In this document: positions 1 through 8,507 of the stretch, in pieces | How positions within the stretch are numbered: position 1 is the first letter of the stretch | Layout of the letters: each line of letters opens with the position of its first letter | Assembly: GCA_937892395.1 (NCBI GenBank) | Contig: CALAGJ010000135.1 | Coordinates: 1-43,331 of the forward strand | Direction of reading: 5' to 3' | DNA length: 43,331 nt | From: an uncultured Parafilimonas sp. | GTDB lineage: Bacteria; Bacteroidota; Bacteroidia; Chitinophagales; Chitinophagaceae | Translations under genes and position numbers: made by a program | Notes under the pieces: model-generated | The model's input: the letters and a program-made list of their open reading frames with translations, nothing else | What the model was told of the DNA's origin: nothing | Database searches by the model: none

Positions 1-83
1 GATCTAAAAATAAAAAAAATTTTTCTTTATTCTATTTGCCAGCAAATTATTTAAAAATAAAAGGAATTAGATATACAATATTT

Positions 84-398
84 ATGAGTAAAATCGAGCA
101 ATTAGAAGTTTTTTTAAAATCCAATCCCAAAGATCCGTTATTAAGGCATGCACTTGCTTTAGAAAAAATAAAAGCCGGACAGGATGCAGATGCCAGAGTT
201 ATTTTTGAATCATTACTGCAAGATCAACCCGGATATGTCGGTAATTATTATCATCTGGCCAAATTATTAGAGAGGCAAGGTGAGAGTACACTAGCAGTAA
301 ATTGGTACACAAAAGGAATGGAAATAGCCAAAACTGCAAATGATCAGCATGCCTTTAACGAACTTCAAATGGCTTATGAAGATTTGATAGACAATTAA
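84..398 (+). CDS. Small tetratricopeptide-repeat protein
   Basis: The 104-residue product (MSKIEQLEVFLKSNP...) consists of about two and a half TPR-like helical hairpins. They carry the usual spacing of small and aromatic residues, for example DPLLRHALALEKIKAGQ and GNYYHLAKLLERQGE. TPRs are protein-protein interaction scaffolds; the partner cannot be told from sequence. There is no signal peptide, so it is probably cytoplasmic. The frame is open upstream to position 36, but those extra residues are basic and unlike a TPR start, so I chose the ATG at 84. It lies 122 bases ahead of queG on the same strand. Confident as a gene, vague as to role. Confidence 0.75.
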   Translation: MSKIEQLEVFLKSNPKDPLLRHALALEKIKAGQDADARVIFESLLQDQPGYVGNYYHLAKLLERQGESTLAVNWYTKGMEIAKTANDQHAFNELQMAYEDLIDN

Positions 399-520
399 TC
401 AACTAAAATTCAATCCTTACAGCATTTTAAACTAAATGGACAAAAGAATAACCTATATTTCATTTCATTTTATCTGATCATGATAACCAAGACAAAAATT
501 GCTTTATTCCAATTTCTCTA

Positions 521-1450
521 ATGTCATATTTCAATACATATTCGCAATTTATAAAAGCCGAGGCACTGAAGGCAGGATTTGATTTTTGTGGTATTGCTCA
601 AGCAGTTCCCTTGGATGATGATGCACGTAGGTTGGAGTCATGGCTCAATAAAGGATTCCATGCGGGTATGGAATATATGCAACGCAATTTTGAATTGAGG
701 ATAAATCCTCAAAAGTTGGTGCCAGGGGCAAAATCTGTGATTACTTTTTTGTACAATTATTTTCCGGAGGAATTGCAAAAAGAAAATAATCCAAAAATTG
801 CCAAGTATGCTTATGGAGAAGATTATCATACCGTAATAAAACAGAAATTAAATCAGCTTCTGCTTACACTAAAAGAAACAATTGGAAATATAGAAGGGCG
901 TGGTTTTGTGGATAGTGCACCTGTATTGGAAAGAAGCTGGGCTCAGCGCAGTGGCATGGGCTGGATAGGTAAAAACGGAAATCTAATTAACAAACAACAT
1001 GGATCTTTTTTCTTTATAGCTACTTTTATCACAGACCTTCTCTTGGAATATGACAAACCATTTGTAAACGATTTTTGTGGCACTTGTACAAAATGTATTG
1101 ACCATTGCCCCACAGGGGCTATCCTTCCGAATAAAGAAATAGATGCTAACAGATGCATCAGCTATTATACTATAGAATTAAAAGAGATGTTTATACCGGA
1201 TGGATTATCAGGAAAGTTTGATAATTGGATGTTTGGTTGCGATACCTGCCAGGATGTTTGCCCATGGAATAGATTTAGTAAACCCCATAGCGAACCTGCA
1301 TTTAAAGCAATCCCGGAAATTTTAAACCTTTCAACCCTTGAATGGATGGGCTTAAATGAAGATCGATTCAAAGAAATATTTCGATATTCTCCTCTTAAGA
1401 GAAGTAAGTGGCAGGGCATACAGCGGAACCTGCTTTTTTTGCAGTCATAA
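521..1450 (+). CDS. queG: Epoxyqueuosine reductase QueG
   Basis: QueG is the cobalamin- and iron-sulfur-dependent enzyme that reduces epoxyqueuosine to queuosine at the tRNA wobble position, the last step of queuosine synthesis. The 309-residue protein shows the N-terminal cobalamin-binding part, the conserved DSAPVLER segment (D131 is the expected catalytic aspartate), the GMGWIGKN motif, and two [4Fe-4S] cysteine sets: C186/C189/C192/C196 (CxxCxxCxxxCP) and C212, C240/C243/C247 ending in CPWN. The length fits the short form without a C-terminal HEAT extension. No other queuosine gene is in the window. bioA follows after 32 bases on the same strand. Confidence 0.95.
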   Translation: MSYFNTYSQFIKAEALKAGFDFCGIAQAVPLDDDARRLESWLNKGFHAGMEYMQRNFELRINPQKLVPGAKSVITFLYNYFPEELQKENNPKIAKYAYGEDYHTVIKQKLNQLLLTLKETIGNIEGRGFVDSAPVLERSWAQRSGMGWIGKNGNLINKQHGSFFFIATFITDLLLEYDKPFVNDFCGTCTKCIDHCPTGAILPNKEIDANRCISYYTIELKEMFIPDGLSGKFDNWMFGCDTCQDVCPWNRFSKPHSEPAFKAIPEILNLSTLEWMGLNEDRFKEIFRYSPLKRSKWQGIQRNLLFLQS

Positions 1451-1482
1451 TATACATTTTACCGATATAATATTTTCCATAC

Positions 1483-2751
1483 ATGAGCATTGCAGAACGA
1501 GATAAGAAATATATTTGGCATCCCTTTACGCCACAAAAATCAATGACTGCTACAGTACCAATTGTAAAAGCAAAAGACAGCCTCTTAATTGATGAAAACG
1601 GCAATGAATATATAGATGCTATAAGCAGTTGGTGGGTTACGCTGCATGGCCATGCACATCCCTATATTGCAAAGAAAATTTATGAACAGGCTTTGTGTTT
1701 GGAGCAGGTGATTTTTGCCGGATTTACACACGAACCTGCTGTACAACTGGCAGAAAGATTATTGCAAATTTTGCCAGGCAATTTTTCAAAAATATTTTAT
1801 AGTGATAATGGCTCTACATCAACGGAAGTTGCTATAAAAATGTCCCTTCAATACTGGTGGAATAAAGAAGGTAGGGGTACAAAGCGAAAAAAGATACTTG
1901 CATTTAAGAATAGTTATCATGGAGACACTTTTGGATCGATGAGTGTAAGTGATAGGGGAGTATTTACTTTAGCTTTTCATGAATTATTATTTGATGTAAT
2001 CTTTATTGATACTCCAACAGTTGAAAATATTGGAGATATAAAAGCAATAGTTCATAATAATGCAGACGAAATAGCTGCGTTCATTTATGAGCCACTTGTG
2101 CAAGGAGCAGGAGGGATGCAGATGTATGATGCCTACCTCATGACTGAACTGCTGAACACTACAAAACTCTTAGATATTATTTGTATTGCGGATGAAGTAA
2201 TGACGGGCTTTGGTAGAACCGGAAAGTTTTTTGCCAGTGAGTACATGCACAAAAAGCCAGATATTATTTGCTTAAGCAAAGGGCTGACTGGTGGCACAAT
2301 GGCATTGGGCGTTACGGCTGTAAATGATAGGATTCACCAAGCTTTTGTGGATGATGATAAGCTCAAAACTTTTTTTCACGGACATTCATTTACAGCAAAC
2401 CCACTGGCCTGTGCTGCTGCAAATGCAAGTCTTGATTTATTGTTAAATGACAACACAATCAATATAATTGAACGTCTTTGTATTTTGATAGAAGAAGGAG
2501 CATCAAATTTGATGAAAACACCAATGGCTGGGCAAATAAAAAACCTTCGTAGATTAGGTACTATCTTGGCCTTTGAATTAAAATCGGGGAAAGATGAATA
2601 TCTGAATAATATAGGTGAAAGCATTACCCAAAAATGTATGCAAAATGGTGTGTATTTAAGACCGCTCGGAAATACAGTGTATATCATGCCTCCTTACTGC
2701 ATTTCAACTGATGAACTGCAAAAAGTATTTGATGTTTTAGAAGCTTTATGA
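1483..2751 (+). CDS. bioA: Adenosylmethionine-8-amino-7-oxononanoate aminotransferase (BioA)
   Basis: BioA is the PLP-dependent class III aminotransferase that converts KAPA to DAPA in biotin synthesis using S-adenosylmethionine as amino donor. The 422-residue protein begins with the BioA-typical WHPFTPQK segment and has the ISSWWVTLHGHAHP substrate region, SDNGSTSTEVA phosphate-binding loop, SYHGDTFGSMSVS, the cofactor aspartate D237 in IADEVMTGFGRTG, and the Schiff-base lysine K266 in LSKGLTGG. Those segments separate BioA from other class III transaminases. No other bio gene is adjacent. Its 3' end overlaps the convergent SRPBCC gene by 6 bases. Confidence 0.96.
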   Translation: MSIAERDKKYIWHPFTPQKSMTATVPIVKAKDSLLIDENGNEYIDAISSWWVTLHGHAHPYIAKKIYEQALCLEQVIFAGFTHEPAVQLAERLLQILPGNFSKIFYSDNGSTSTEVAIKMSLQYWWNKEGRGTKRKKILAFKNSYHGDTFGSMSVSDRGVFTLAFHELLFDVIFIDTPTVENIGDIKAIVHNNADEIAAFIYEPLVQGAGGMQMYDAYLMTELLNTTKLLDIICIADEVMTGFGRTGKFFASEYMHKKPDIICLSKGLTGGTMALGVTAVNDRIHQAFVDDDKLKTFFHGHSFTANPLACAAANASLDLLLNDNTINIIERLCILIEEGASNLMKTPMAGQIKNLRRLGTILAFELKSGKDEYLNNIGESITQKCMQNGVYLRPLGNTVYIMPPYCISTDELQKVFDVLEAL

Positions 2752-3267
2752 GGTTGGTCGCTTTTCGCAAATTGCTTTTAATTTTTCGAGACCAAGCTCC
2801 ATCGGTATGCCAAATATTTTTTCGAACATCATTGTACTTAGTCTTTCCCAAGGATACCAGTTGACCGGCTGTTCAAAAAGCCAATTTACAGTTGCTGATT
2901 TTCCATCAATATGTGGGTAGATGCTAATCGTACTTGTTTGTAAAGGATTGTCTGCACTGCTCCAGTTAGTAACGATAGAGCTGTCTGTTCTCTGCACTAC
3001 TGTAATAACAAAACTGCCGAGTTGCATCGTTTTTACAAATTTTGTTTCATCATAATCCTTAACTGTAATGCCTACGGAATCTGCACCCGGTATCCATTTT
3101 TCCCATTGTTCAATTTGGAAAATGATTGGCCTTATGCTATCTGCAGGTACTTCAATATCTTTCGTTCTGGATACCCTAGTTACAGGTGGTAATAATAAAC
3201 CAATGATGGTAAGCACAGAAAATAAAATCAATGTGCTGTATAAAATTAATTTCAAAGATTTTGGCAT
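2746..3267 (-). CDS. SRPBCC-family (polyketide cyclase-like) membrane-anchored protein
   Basis: The 173-residue product has one N-terminal hydrophobic segment (about residues 6-28, LILYSTLILFSVLTIIGLLL). A helix-grip START/SRPBCC-like domain follows: the DIEVPADSIRPIIFQIEQWEKW opening is typical of the polyketide cyclase/dehydrase family. Such domains bind hydrophobic ligands, and the ligand cannot be read from sequence. It is the downstream member of a minus-strand pair with the ABC-2 permease (10 bases between them), which suggests co-transcription and perhaps a role linked to lipid or export, but that is inference. Its stop overlaps the bioA stop region by 6 bases. Confidence 0.75.
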   Translation of the reverse strand: MPKSLKLILYSTLILFSVLTIIGLLLPPVTRVSRTKDIEVPADSIRPIIFQIEQWEKWIPGADSVGITVKDYDETKFVKTMQLGSFVITVVQRTDSSIVTNWSSADNPLQTSTISIYPHIDGKSATVNWLFEQPVNWYPWERLSTMMFEKIFGIPMELGLEKLKAICEKRPTS

Positions 3268-3277
3268 GATATGAATT

Positions 3278-4348
3278 TTATTCCCACTTAAACACTTTTA
3301 TTGCAAGGGCATAAATGCCTACACCCCAGGCAAAAATAACCAATAGATTTGGCCAACAAGTATATAATGGCGCACCCTCAAATGCTATATTTCTCATGGC
3401 TGTATTAAAATGGGTAAGTGGTAAAATATTACAAATAAATTGTAGCCATTTTGGAAATACTGTTACAGGAAAAAAAGTGCCTGCTAATAGAAATTGTGGT
3501 AGCGTAAAAATATTGGCAAATGGTGGTATGGTACTTTCGTTTTTTGCAAGACTGCTTACTACAAAACCAAATCCCATAAATACAATTAATGCAATAAAAC
3601 TCAGCAGTAAAATTTGTAATAATGTTGTAAATCCATTCACTAAAGTATAATCAAAAGCTACCACGCCAATTCCAAGAATGACAATAGCAGTAATCAGTTG
3701 GAAAATAACCCTACTGATAGCTTCGCCAAGTACGATATATCCTTTTTTTATGGGTGTAGCAAAAAATCGCTTTAAAACCAACTGATTTCTTAGATTGAAA
3801 AAAAGGAATGCAACACCAAAAACACCTGCACTTAGCAAAGAAAATCCAAGCTGACCCGGAAGTATAAAATCAATACGCCTATATATACGGCCGGGAATTT
3901 TTTGAATATTGTTATTAATGGTAGCAATTGTGGGTGCTGCAGGATAAACTTTTTTATTGACTGTATTTATGATATCATTTAAAATTGATTGTAAAACGCT
4001 GAGACTTTGTGGATTTACAGCTTCAGAACTTTTTAAATTTATTTGGTATTGGTTGTTATTTATTTTTTGAATATCGAGGACCGCAGTTAAATCCCCTTTT
4101 TCTAAGGATTCCGTTGTTGTATTGCTGTCATTTGAAATGATATTGATACTATTCATCTTACTCAATGCTTGGTACACCGGGTTTGTGGTATCCGAATTAT
4201 TGCTCAAGGCAATGTCTAAACTGATTCCTCCACCAGAACCTATTAATCCGAAAACCATTATAAATACCAATGGGAACATAATGCTAAATATAACTGCGCT
4301 TGGGCTTCTGAAAGTAGCTTTCAAGCTGTATTTAGTAATGGTGAGCAT
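3278..4348 (-). CDS. ABC-2 type transporter permease
   Basis: The protein (356 residues from the ATG at 4348) has the ABC-2 membrane architecture: a first membrane helix around residues 15-35 (SPSAVIFSIMFPLVFIMVFG), a long extracytoplasmic domain (about 40-160), then five hydrophobic segments to the C-terminus, with a TLPQFLLAGTFFPVTVFPKW segment typical of the family. It would form the channel of an exporter; no ATPase gene is adjacent, so its partner is encoded elsewhere. The frame stays open to 4567, but that would overlap the divergent antitoxin gene and run past a good promoter at 4398-4431, so the start is 4348 or 4378 (MPGKYSQ...). It is followed after 10 bases by the SRPBCC gene. Confidence 0.88.
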   Translation of the reverse strand: MLTITKYSLKATFRSPSAVIFSIMFPLVFIMVFGLIGSGGGISLDIALSNNSDTTNPVYQALSKMNSINIISNDSNTTTESLEKGDLTAVLDIQKINNNQYQINLKSSEAVNPQSLSVLQSILNDIINTVNKKVYPAAPTIATINNNIQKIPGRIYRRIDFILPGQLGFSLLSAGVFGVAFLFFNLRNQLVLKRFFATPIKKGYIVLGEAISRVIFQLITAIVILGIGVVAFDYTLVNGFTTLLQILLLSFIALIVFMGFGFVVSSLAKNESTIPPFANIFTLPQFLLAGTFFPVTVFPKWLQFICNILPLTHFNTAMRNIAFEGAPLYTCWPNLLVIFAWGVGIYALAIKVFKWE

Positions 4349-4397
4349 TGCACTGATCTGCGAATATTTCCCGGGCATGTGTAAAAAAAAATTTGCG

Positions 4398-4431
4398 CAA
4401 ATGTATCTTGAATAGAAGATTGAAAAACAAA
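4398..4431 (-). promoter_or_regulatory. Bacteroidota-type promoter for the ABC-2 permease operon
   Basis: On the minus strand a perfect -7 element TACATTTG (4405-4398) lies 22 bases downstream of TTTG (4431-4428). The spacing is slightly longer than the usual 19-21. Transcription would start near 4392, just upstream of the possible starts at 4378 and 4348. This rules out the longer open frame to 4567. Confidence 0.5.
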
Positions 4432-4432
4432 A

Positions 4433-4464
4433 TTTGGAAAAACAACAAATGTCGTATAAGTTTG
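4433..4464 (+). promoter_or_regulatory. Bacteroidota-type promoter for the antitoxin-toxin operon
   Basis: TTTG at 4433-4436 is followed after exactly 20 bases by TAAGTTTG at 4457-4464, a full match to the Bacteroidota consensus TTTG-N19-21-TAnnTTTG. Transcription would begin near 4470, giving a leader of about 10 bases before the ATG at 4480. It lies one base from the divergent permease promoter, so a repressor bound here could affect both operons. Confidence 0.65.
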
Positions 4465-4479
4465 CTACAAATTTCGGGT

Positions 4480-4929
4480 ATGAAAAATAATACTCTTCAA
4501 AAAAAAAATAAGCAGGATGGTTTAAAACTTCCTGTTGTGCAAGAGCCAGTTGCTGATTATAAGCCACTTACTCCTACCATCGCCACATTACATTTTACTT
4601 CAAAACATTTTGATAAAATAGCAAATAAAATAGGCTTCACCCAAAAAGAATGGGCTCAAATGCTGCATCTTTCAGAGCGTACCTTACAGCGTTATGCTAA
4701 AGAAGATCGCCCCTTTGAAGGCATTTATGTAGATAGAATTCTTCATATAGATGATCTCATACAAAAAGGGTTGAAAATTTTTCAATCTCCTGAAATGCTT
4801 TTAAAGTGGCTAAAATCTTCTAAACAAATTATGGGTCAAGATTTAGGGTTTGAAGCTTTATGTTTTAGGCAGGGTATTGATGCTTTAATACATCAAATAG
4901 GCCGTTTACAATACGGCATTGTTGCATAA
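4480..4929 (+). CDS. MbcA/ParS/Xre-family antitoxin
   Basis: The 149-residue protein carries an N-terminal helix-turn-helix (around residues 45-75, IGFTQKEWAQMLHLSERTLQRY) and a C-terminal MbcA/ParS toxin-binding domain (DUF2384; SPEMLLKWLKSSKQIMGQ...GFEALCFRQGIDALIHQIGRLQYG). In this family the C-terminus sits in the toxin active site and the HTH commonly autoregulates the operon. I chose the ATG at 4480 over the upstream in-frame ATG at 4393 because a full promoter ends at 4464 and the extra N-terminus is low-complexity. The toxin gene follows after 3 bases, the normal antitoxin-first order for RES-Xre pairs. Confidence 0.92.
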   Translation: MKNNTLQKKNKQDGLKLPVVQEPVADYKPLTPTIATLHFTSKHFDKIANKIGFTQKEWAQMLHLSERTLQRYAKEDRPFEGIYVDRILHIDDLIQKGLKIFQSPEMLLKWLKSSKQIMGQDLGFEALCFRQGIDALIHQIGRLQYGIVA

Positions 4930-4932
4930 TAC

Positions 4933-5391
4933 ATGATAGTTTATCGACTTGCTCATGCTGAGCATATTCTTGATATGTCTGGCATTGGGGCACAAATTCA
5001 TGGCGGTAGATGGAATATAATTGGTAGTCCCTGTTTGTATGGAAGTGAACATGTGTCTCTTTGTATGCTTGAATTGTTGGTTAATGCATTGTCATTGGAA
5101 TATTTAAGCGGTTTAGAACTACTTGAAATTGAAATTCCTGATGACATAACCATAAAGACAATAGATGCAAGTAAGCTAAAAAAAGACTGGTTTATTGACA
5201 TCAATTATACTCAATGGATGGGCACAGAAATGCTTCAGCAAAACGAAATCTTAGTATTTAAATGCCCCTCCGTAGTTATACATAATGAGTGGAATTATGT
5301 ATTCAATACCAGACACCCCATGTACAAAAGGGTCAAAGGAAAAATTCATAAAAAATTTTATTTCGATAAAAGGCTTTGGCGTGGTGAATAA
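4933..5391 (+). CDS. RES-domain toxin (NAD-targeting, MbcT/ParT-like)
   Basis: The 152-residue protein is a complete RES domain, named for conserved Arg, Glu and Ser residues. R5 (VYRL), GGRWN (24-28), Y36 and S38 in LYGSEH, and E47 in CMLELLVN are all present, so the active site looks intact. Known RES toxins such as MbcT, or ParT which ADP-ribosylates, act on NAD+ or use it as donor, and arrest growth unless bound by the partner. The gene is 3 bases behind its antitoxin, and its stop lies 2 bases from the convergent sppA stop. Which reaction this member performs, NAD+ phosphorolysis/hydrolysis or ADP-ribosylation, cannot be told from sequence. Confidence 0.92.
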   Translation: MIVYRLAHAEHILDMSGIGAQIHGGRWNIIGSPCLYGSEHVSLCMLELLVNALSLEYLSGLELLEIEIPDDITIKTIDASKLKKDWFIDINYTQWMGTEMLQQNEILVFKCPSVVIHNEWNYVFNTRHPMYKRVKGKIHKKFYFDKRLWRGE

Positions 5392-5393
5392 TT

Positions 5394-7148
5394 TTATTCA
5401 ATGATATAATCAAAAGGAAGTTTTGATTGAGGTATTGCTATCATCTCTTTTATCTTATCTGCTTTTTTCAACAGTAATAATGTTTCTGTATTAAAATCTG
5501 GTTTAGACTGAAACAATTGATTGTAGGTACTGGCAGTCATGAGCTGATCCATAATGCTTTTGGGTTCAGGATATTCACGGGTTCTGTAGTCAGTTAGTTT
5601 TGCCATTTTTGCAGCGCAATTCACTGCATCCTGTAGTCCGCCAATTTTATCTACTAAGCCATTGCGGAGCGCATCGTTTCCTGTCCACACTCTGCCTTGA
5701 GCTATGCTATCTACAGCATAAATATTTTTTAATCTCCCTACAGATACTCTTTTCTTAAAAGTAAGATAAATTGAATCCACACCATCCTGTATCATCCTTC
5801 TTTCTATATCTGTAAGTGGTCTTATTGCACTGCCTAAATCGGCATAGGGAGCCGTTTTTACACCGTCATACGTTATCCCTAATTTATTTGAAAAAAAGTC
5901 TTTCAGATTTGCGTATATACTAAATACTCCAATAGAACCTGTAATGGTGGTGGGTTCAGCAAAAATGCTATCTGCTGCTACTGCAATATAATATCCGCCC
6001 GATGCTGCCACATCGCCCATACTCACAATAAATGGTTTGGCCCTTCTTGCCAGTGATACTTCTCTCCATATTGCATCACTTGCTAAGCTACTTCCTCCCG
6101 GAGAATTTACTCGGAATACAATTGCTTTTACATCCTCATCCATGCGGGCATTTCTGATTAGCTTTACAAAGGCTTCACTTCCAATACTCTCGTCATCGCC
6201 TTTGCCATCTTGCACATCGCCTTGAGCATATATTATGGCTATTTTATTGTCTCCCTTTGTAGCTTTAAAATTTGCTGCACGATAATATTTTGAAAGAGCA
6301 ACAAAATTGATATCAGCATCAGATTTTATATTCAACTCTTTTCTTATCAAATCTTGTACTTCATCTTCATAAATTGCACCATCACATAATCCATATTTTA
6401 CTGCATCTGCCGAAGACCTTATGGCAGCGGTGTTTGCCAATTCCCTTATATATCCAGTATCTTTTTTTCTGGATATTGCAATAGCTTTTATGACTTCCGC
6501 ATACGTATCATTCAGCCATTCCGTGGTCTGTAGTCTGTTGGCCTCTGTCATGGCCGTGGCACGGAATGGTTCAGTGGCACTTTTAAATTTCCCTGCATAG
6601 AAAATTTCGGGTTCTATATCCAAGCGATCCAACAAATTTTTCAAGAATAGAGTAGTCATTGCAAAACCTTTCCACTCTACACCTCCCTGTGGATGACAAT
6701 AAATTTTATCTGCCGCACTGGCTGTATAGTATGCCACTTGGCTTATGGCCTCACCGTAAGCCCATACTGGTTTATCAGTTTTTTTAAAATCAAGTATGGC
6801 ATTGCGCAGCTCCTGATTTGTAGCCAATCCATTTATATTACTACCTGCTTTTATATACAATGCTTTTATGCTGGTATCCGTTTTTGCATGATGTAGCATA
6901 CGTACAATATCATAGAGTCCAGGCTTGCCTGAATTTGCATTACCAAATAATTCAGCCAATTCATTTTGTTCTGCTTGTTCGTTTATATCATTACTCAAGT
7001 CAATGACTAAAACAGCATTTTTACCAACAGTTGGTTTGGGGTCATTGCTCAGACCACTTGCAATAGCAATCAATACACCAATAGTCAATAAAAAAAATAC
7101 AATGAGGGCAAGAAATGCTGCAAAAAAAGTTTTAAAAAATGTTTTCAT
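5394..7148 (-). CDS. sppA: Signal peptide peptidase SppA, 67K type
   Basis: SppA is a membrane-anchored serine protease of the ClpP/crotonase fold that degrades cleaved signal peptides. The 584-residue protein has an N-terminal membrane anchor (about 8-31), then two tandem S49 domains as in the 67K form. The catalytic lysine is expected at K189 in GKFKSATEPF, in the first domain, and the nucleophile serine at S383 in AASGGYY, in the second. Both motifs are intact. The length is close to the E. coli enzyme (about 618). It is transcribed alone, diverging from folK across about 200 bases, and converging with the RES toxin. Confidence 0.96.
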   Translation of the reverse strand: MKTFFKTFFAAFLALIVFFLLTIGVLIAIASGLSNDPKPTVGKNAVLVIDLSNDINEQAEQNELAELFGNANSGKPGLYDIVRMLHHAKTDTSIKALYIKAGSNINGLATNQELRNAILDFKKTDKPVWAYGEAISQVAYYTASAADKIYCHPQGGVEWKGFAMTTLFLKNLLDRLDIEPEIFYAGKFKSATEPFRATAMTEANRLQTTEWLNDTYAEVIKAIAISRKKDTGYIRELANTAAIRSSADAVKYGLCDGAIYEDEVQDLIRKELNIKSDADINFVALSKYYRAANFKATKGDNKIAIIYAQGDVQDGKGDDESIGSEAFVKLIRNARMDEDVKAIVFRVNSPGGSSLASDAIWREVSLARRAKPFIVSMGDVAASGGYYIAVAADSIFAEPTTITGSIGVFSIYANLKDFFSNKLGITYDGVKTAPYADLGSAIRPLTDIERRMIQDGVDSIYLTFKKRVSVGRLKNIYAVDSIAQGRVWTGNDALRNGLVDKIGGLQDAVNCAAKMAKLTDYRTREYPEPKSIMDQLMTASTYNQLFQSKPDFNTETLLLLKKADKIKEMIAIPQSKLPFDYIIE

Positions 7149-7348
7149 ATTTCATTATGGATATTGGAAAAAGCCTTTCACAAATATTGGTTGATACAAT
7201 TTTTAGAATTCATTACCAATAATATAGTGCGTTATGGTTTGGTTTAGATGTCTATTCTTTTGTTTAAAAAATTATATTCAAATGTGCTCATGAATTTATA
7301 ATGCAGGGCCAAAAATAATGATATTTGTCGCCTATCAATGAATTAGTT

Positions 7349-7828
7349 GTGAATGAGGCTTTTTTAATTACAGGCGGCAATCTTGGTTTTAGAACTGAAC
7401 ATTTGCACCGTGCAGCTACTGCCATTACTGAGAAGTGTGGCCCTATTTTAATGGCATCGGGTATATATGAAACCAAAGCTTGGGGCTATGCAGATCAGCC
7501 TGATTTTTATAACCAGGTTTTATATATTAACACCCATTTGACTGCTGATGAACTACTCAAAAATATTTTGGATATCGAAAAGAAAATGGGTAGAGAGCGA
7601 TTGATTAAGATGGGTCCACGCATAATTGATATTGATATTTTATTTTTTAATGATGTTATAATTCATACAAAGACATTACAAATACCTCATCCACGCATTG
7701 CGGCACGCAGATTTGTGCTGGAACCACTTTGTGAAATAGCTCCAAATTTGATACATCCCATTCTGAACCTATCAATTTCCTCTTTATTAGAATCATGTAC
7801 GGATGAATTAGCTGTGTATAAAATATAA
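7349..7828 (+). CDS. folK: 6-hydroxymethyl-7,8-dihydropterin pyrophosphokinase (HPPK, FolK)
   Basis: FolK transfers pyrophosphate from ATP to 6-hydroxymethyl-dihydropterin in folate synthesis. The FLITGGNLGFR start region and the HPPK signature MGPRIIDIDILFF, with its two metal-binding aspartates, are both clear. No ATG precedes the domain in frame. The candidates are GTG at 7349, giving MNEAFLITGGN..., which matches where the family normally begins, and TTG at 7325, eight codons upstream. I prefer GTG; the protein is about 159 residues. It is followed after 40 bases by a deoxynucleoside kinase, a pairing I know from many Bacteroidota. Confidence 0.92.
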   Translation: MNEAFLITGGNLGFRTEHLHRAATAITEKCGPILMASGIYETKAWGYADQPDFYNQVLYINTHLTADELLKNILDIEKKMGRERLIKMGPRIIDIDILFFNDVIIHTKTLQIPHPRIAARRFVLEPLCEIAPNLIHPILNLSISSLLESCTDELAVYKI

Positions 7829-7850
7829 TTCCAGTAAAAGTTTAGGCCCT

Positions 7851-7858
7851 TACTTTTG
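7851..7858 (+). promoter_or_regulatory. Possible -7 promoter element ahead of deoxynucleoside kinase
   Basis: TACTTTTG matches the Bacteroidota -7 consensus TAnnTTTG and lies 10 bases before the ATG at 7869. No TTTG-like -33 element is found at the right distance. The motif sits in the loop of a small AGGCC/GGCCT hairpin, so a processing or attenuation role is also possible. Confidence 0.3.
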
Positions 7859-7868
7859 GCCTTTCAGT

Positions 7869-8507
7869 ATGCAACATCGATTTATTACTATCGAAGGCAA
7901 TATAGGAGCGGGTAAAACTACATTGGCTCATCTTTTATCGAAGCAACTAAATGCTCGATTAATTTTAGAAGCTTTTGCAGACAATCCCTTTCTTCCAAAA
8001 TTTTACGAAAACCCAGACCAGTATGCATTTCCGTTGGAATTATTTTTTATGGCGGAGCGATATAAGCAGTTAAAAGATATGCTTCACACACAGGATCTTT
8101 TTCAGCATGTTACTGTTTCAGATTATTTATTTACTAAATGCCTACTTTTTGCAAAAGTTACCTTGCCGGAAGAGGAATTTAGACTATATCAAAAATTGTT
8201 TGACATCATACATGCACAGTTGCTTTTTCCAGATGTGCTCATTTACTTACATGCTCCTGTAAAAAAGCTGCAAGAAAATATTAAAAAGCGAAATAGGGTA
8301 TATGAACAGGGCATTAACAACGAATATCTTTTCAGCATTCAAGAAACATATATATCATATATCAAGCAGCAAAATATTAATACCATTTTCATAGATGTAT
8401 CCAATGCAGACTTTTTGGGAAATGAGAAACACGTACAAGTCGTATTAGATGCTTTAAACAGCAATCTTGAAAATGGACAACATTACTTTACATTACCAGA
8501 TGCATGA
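7869..8507 (+). CDS. Deoxynucleoside kinase (dNK/deoxyadenosine-deoxyguanosine kinase family)
   Basis: The 212-residue protein phosphorylates deoxynucleosides for nucleotide salvage. It has the P-loop GNIGAGKTT (residues 10-18), the AERYKQL segment typical of the dNK/dCK/dGK family, a VSDYLFTK stretch at the position of the family DRS-like motif, and an IKKRNRVYEQGI lid region. The size fits bacterial dAK/dGK enzymes. Substrate preference is not visible from sequence. It follows folK by 40 bases, and its stop overlaps the next start in an ATGA (8504-8507), so it is probably translationally coupled to the MFS gene. Confidence 0.9.
   Translation: MQHRFITIEGNIGAGKTTLAHLLSKQLNARLILEAFADNPFLPKFYENPDQYAFPLELFFMAERYKQLKDMLHTQDLFQHVTVSDYLFTKCLLFAKVTLPEEEFRLYQKLFDIIHAQLLFPDVLIYLHAPVKKLQENIKKRNRVYEQGINNEYLFSIQETYISYIKQQNINTIFIDVSNADFLGNEKHVQVVLDALNSNLENGQHYFTLPDA

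Noticed and set aside
4379..4567. N-terminal extension of the ABC permease frame
   Set aside because: It overlaps the divergent antitoxin start and both promoters and lacks any family similarity.
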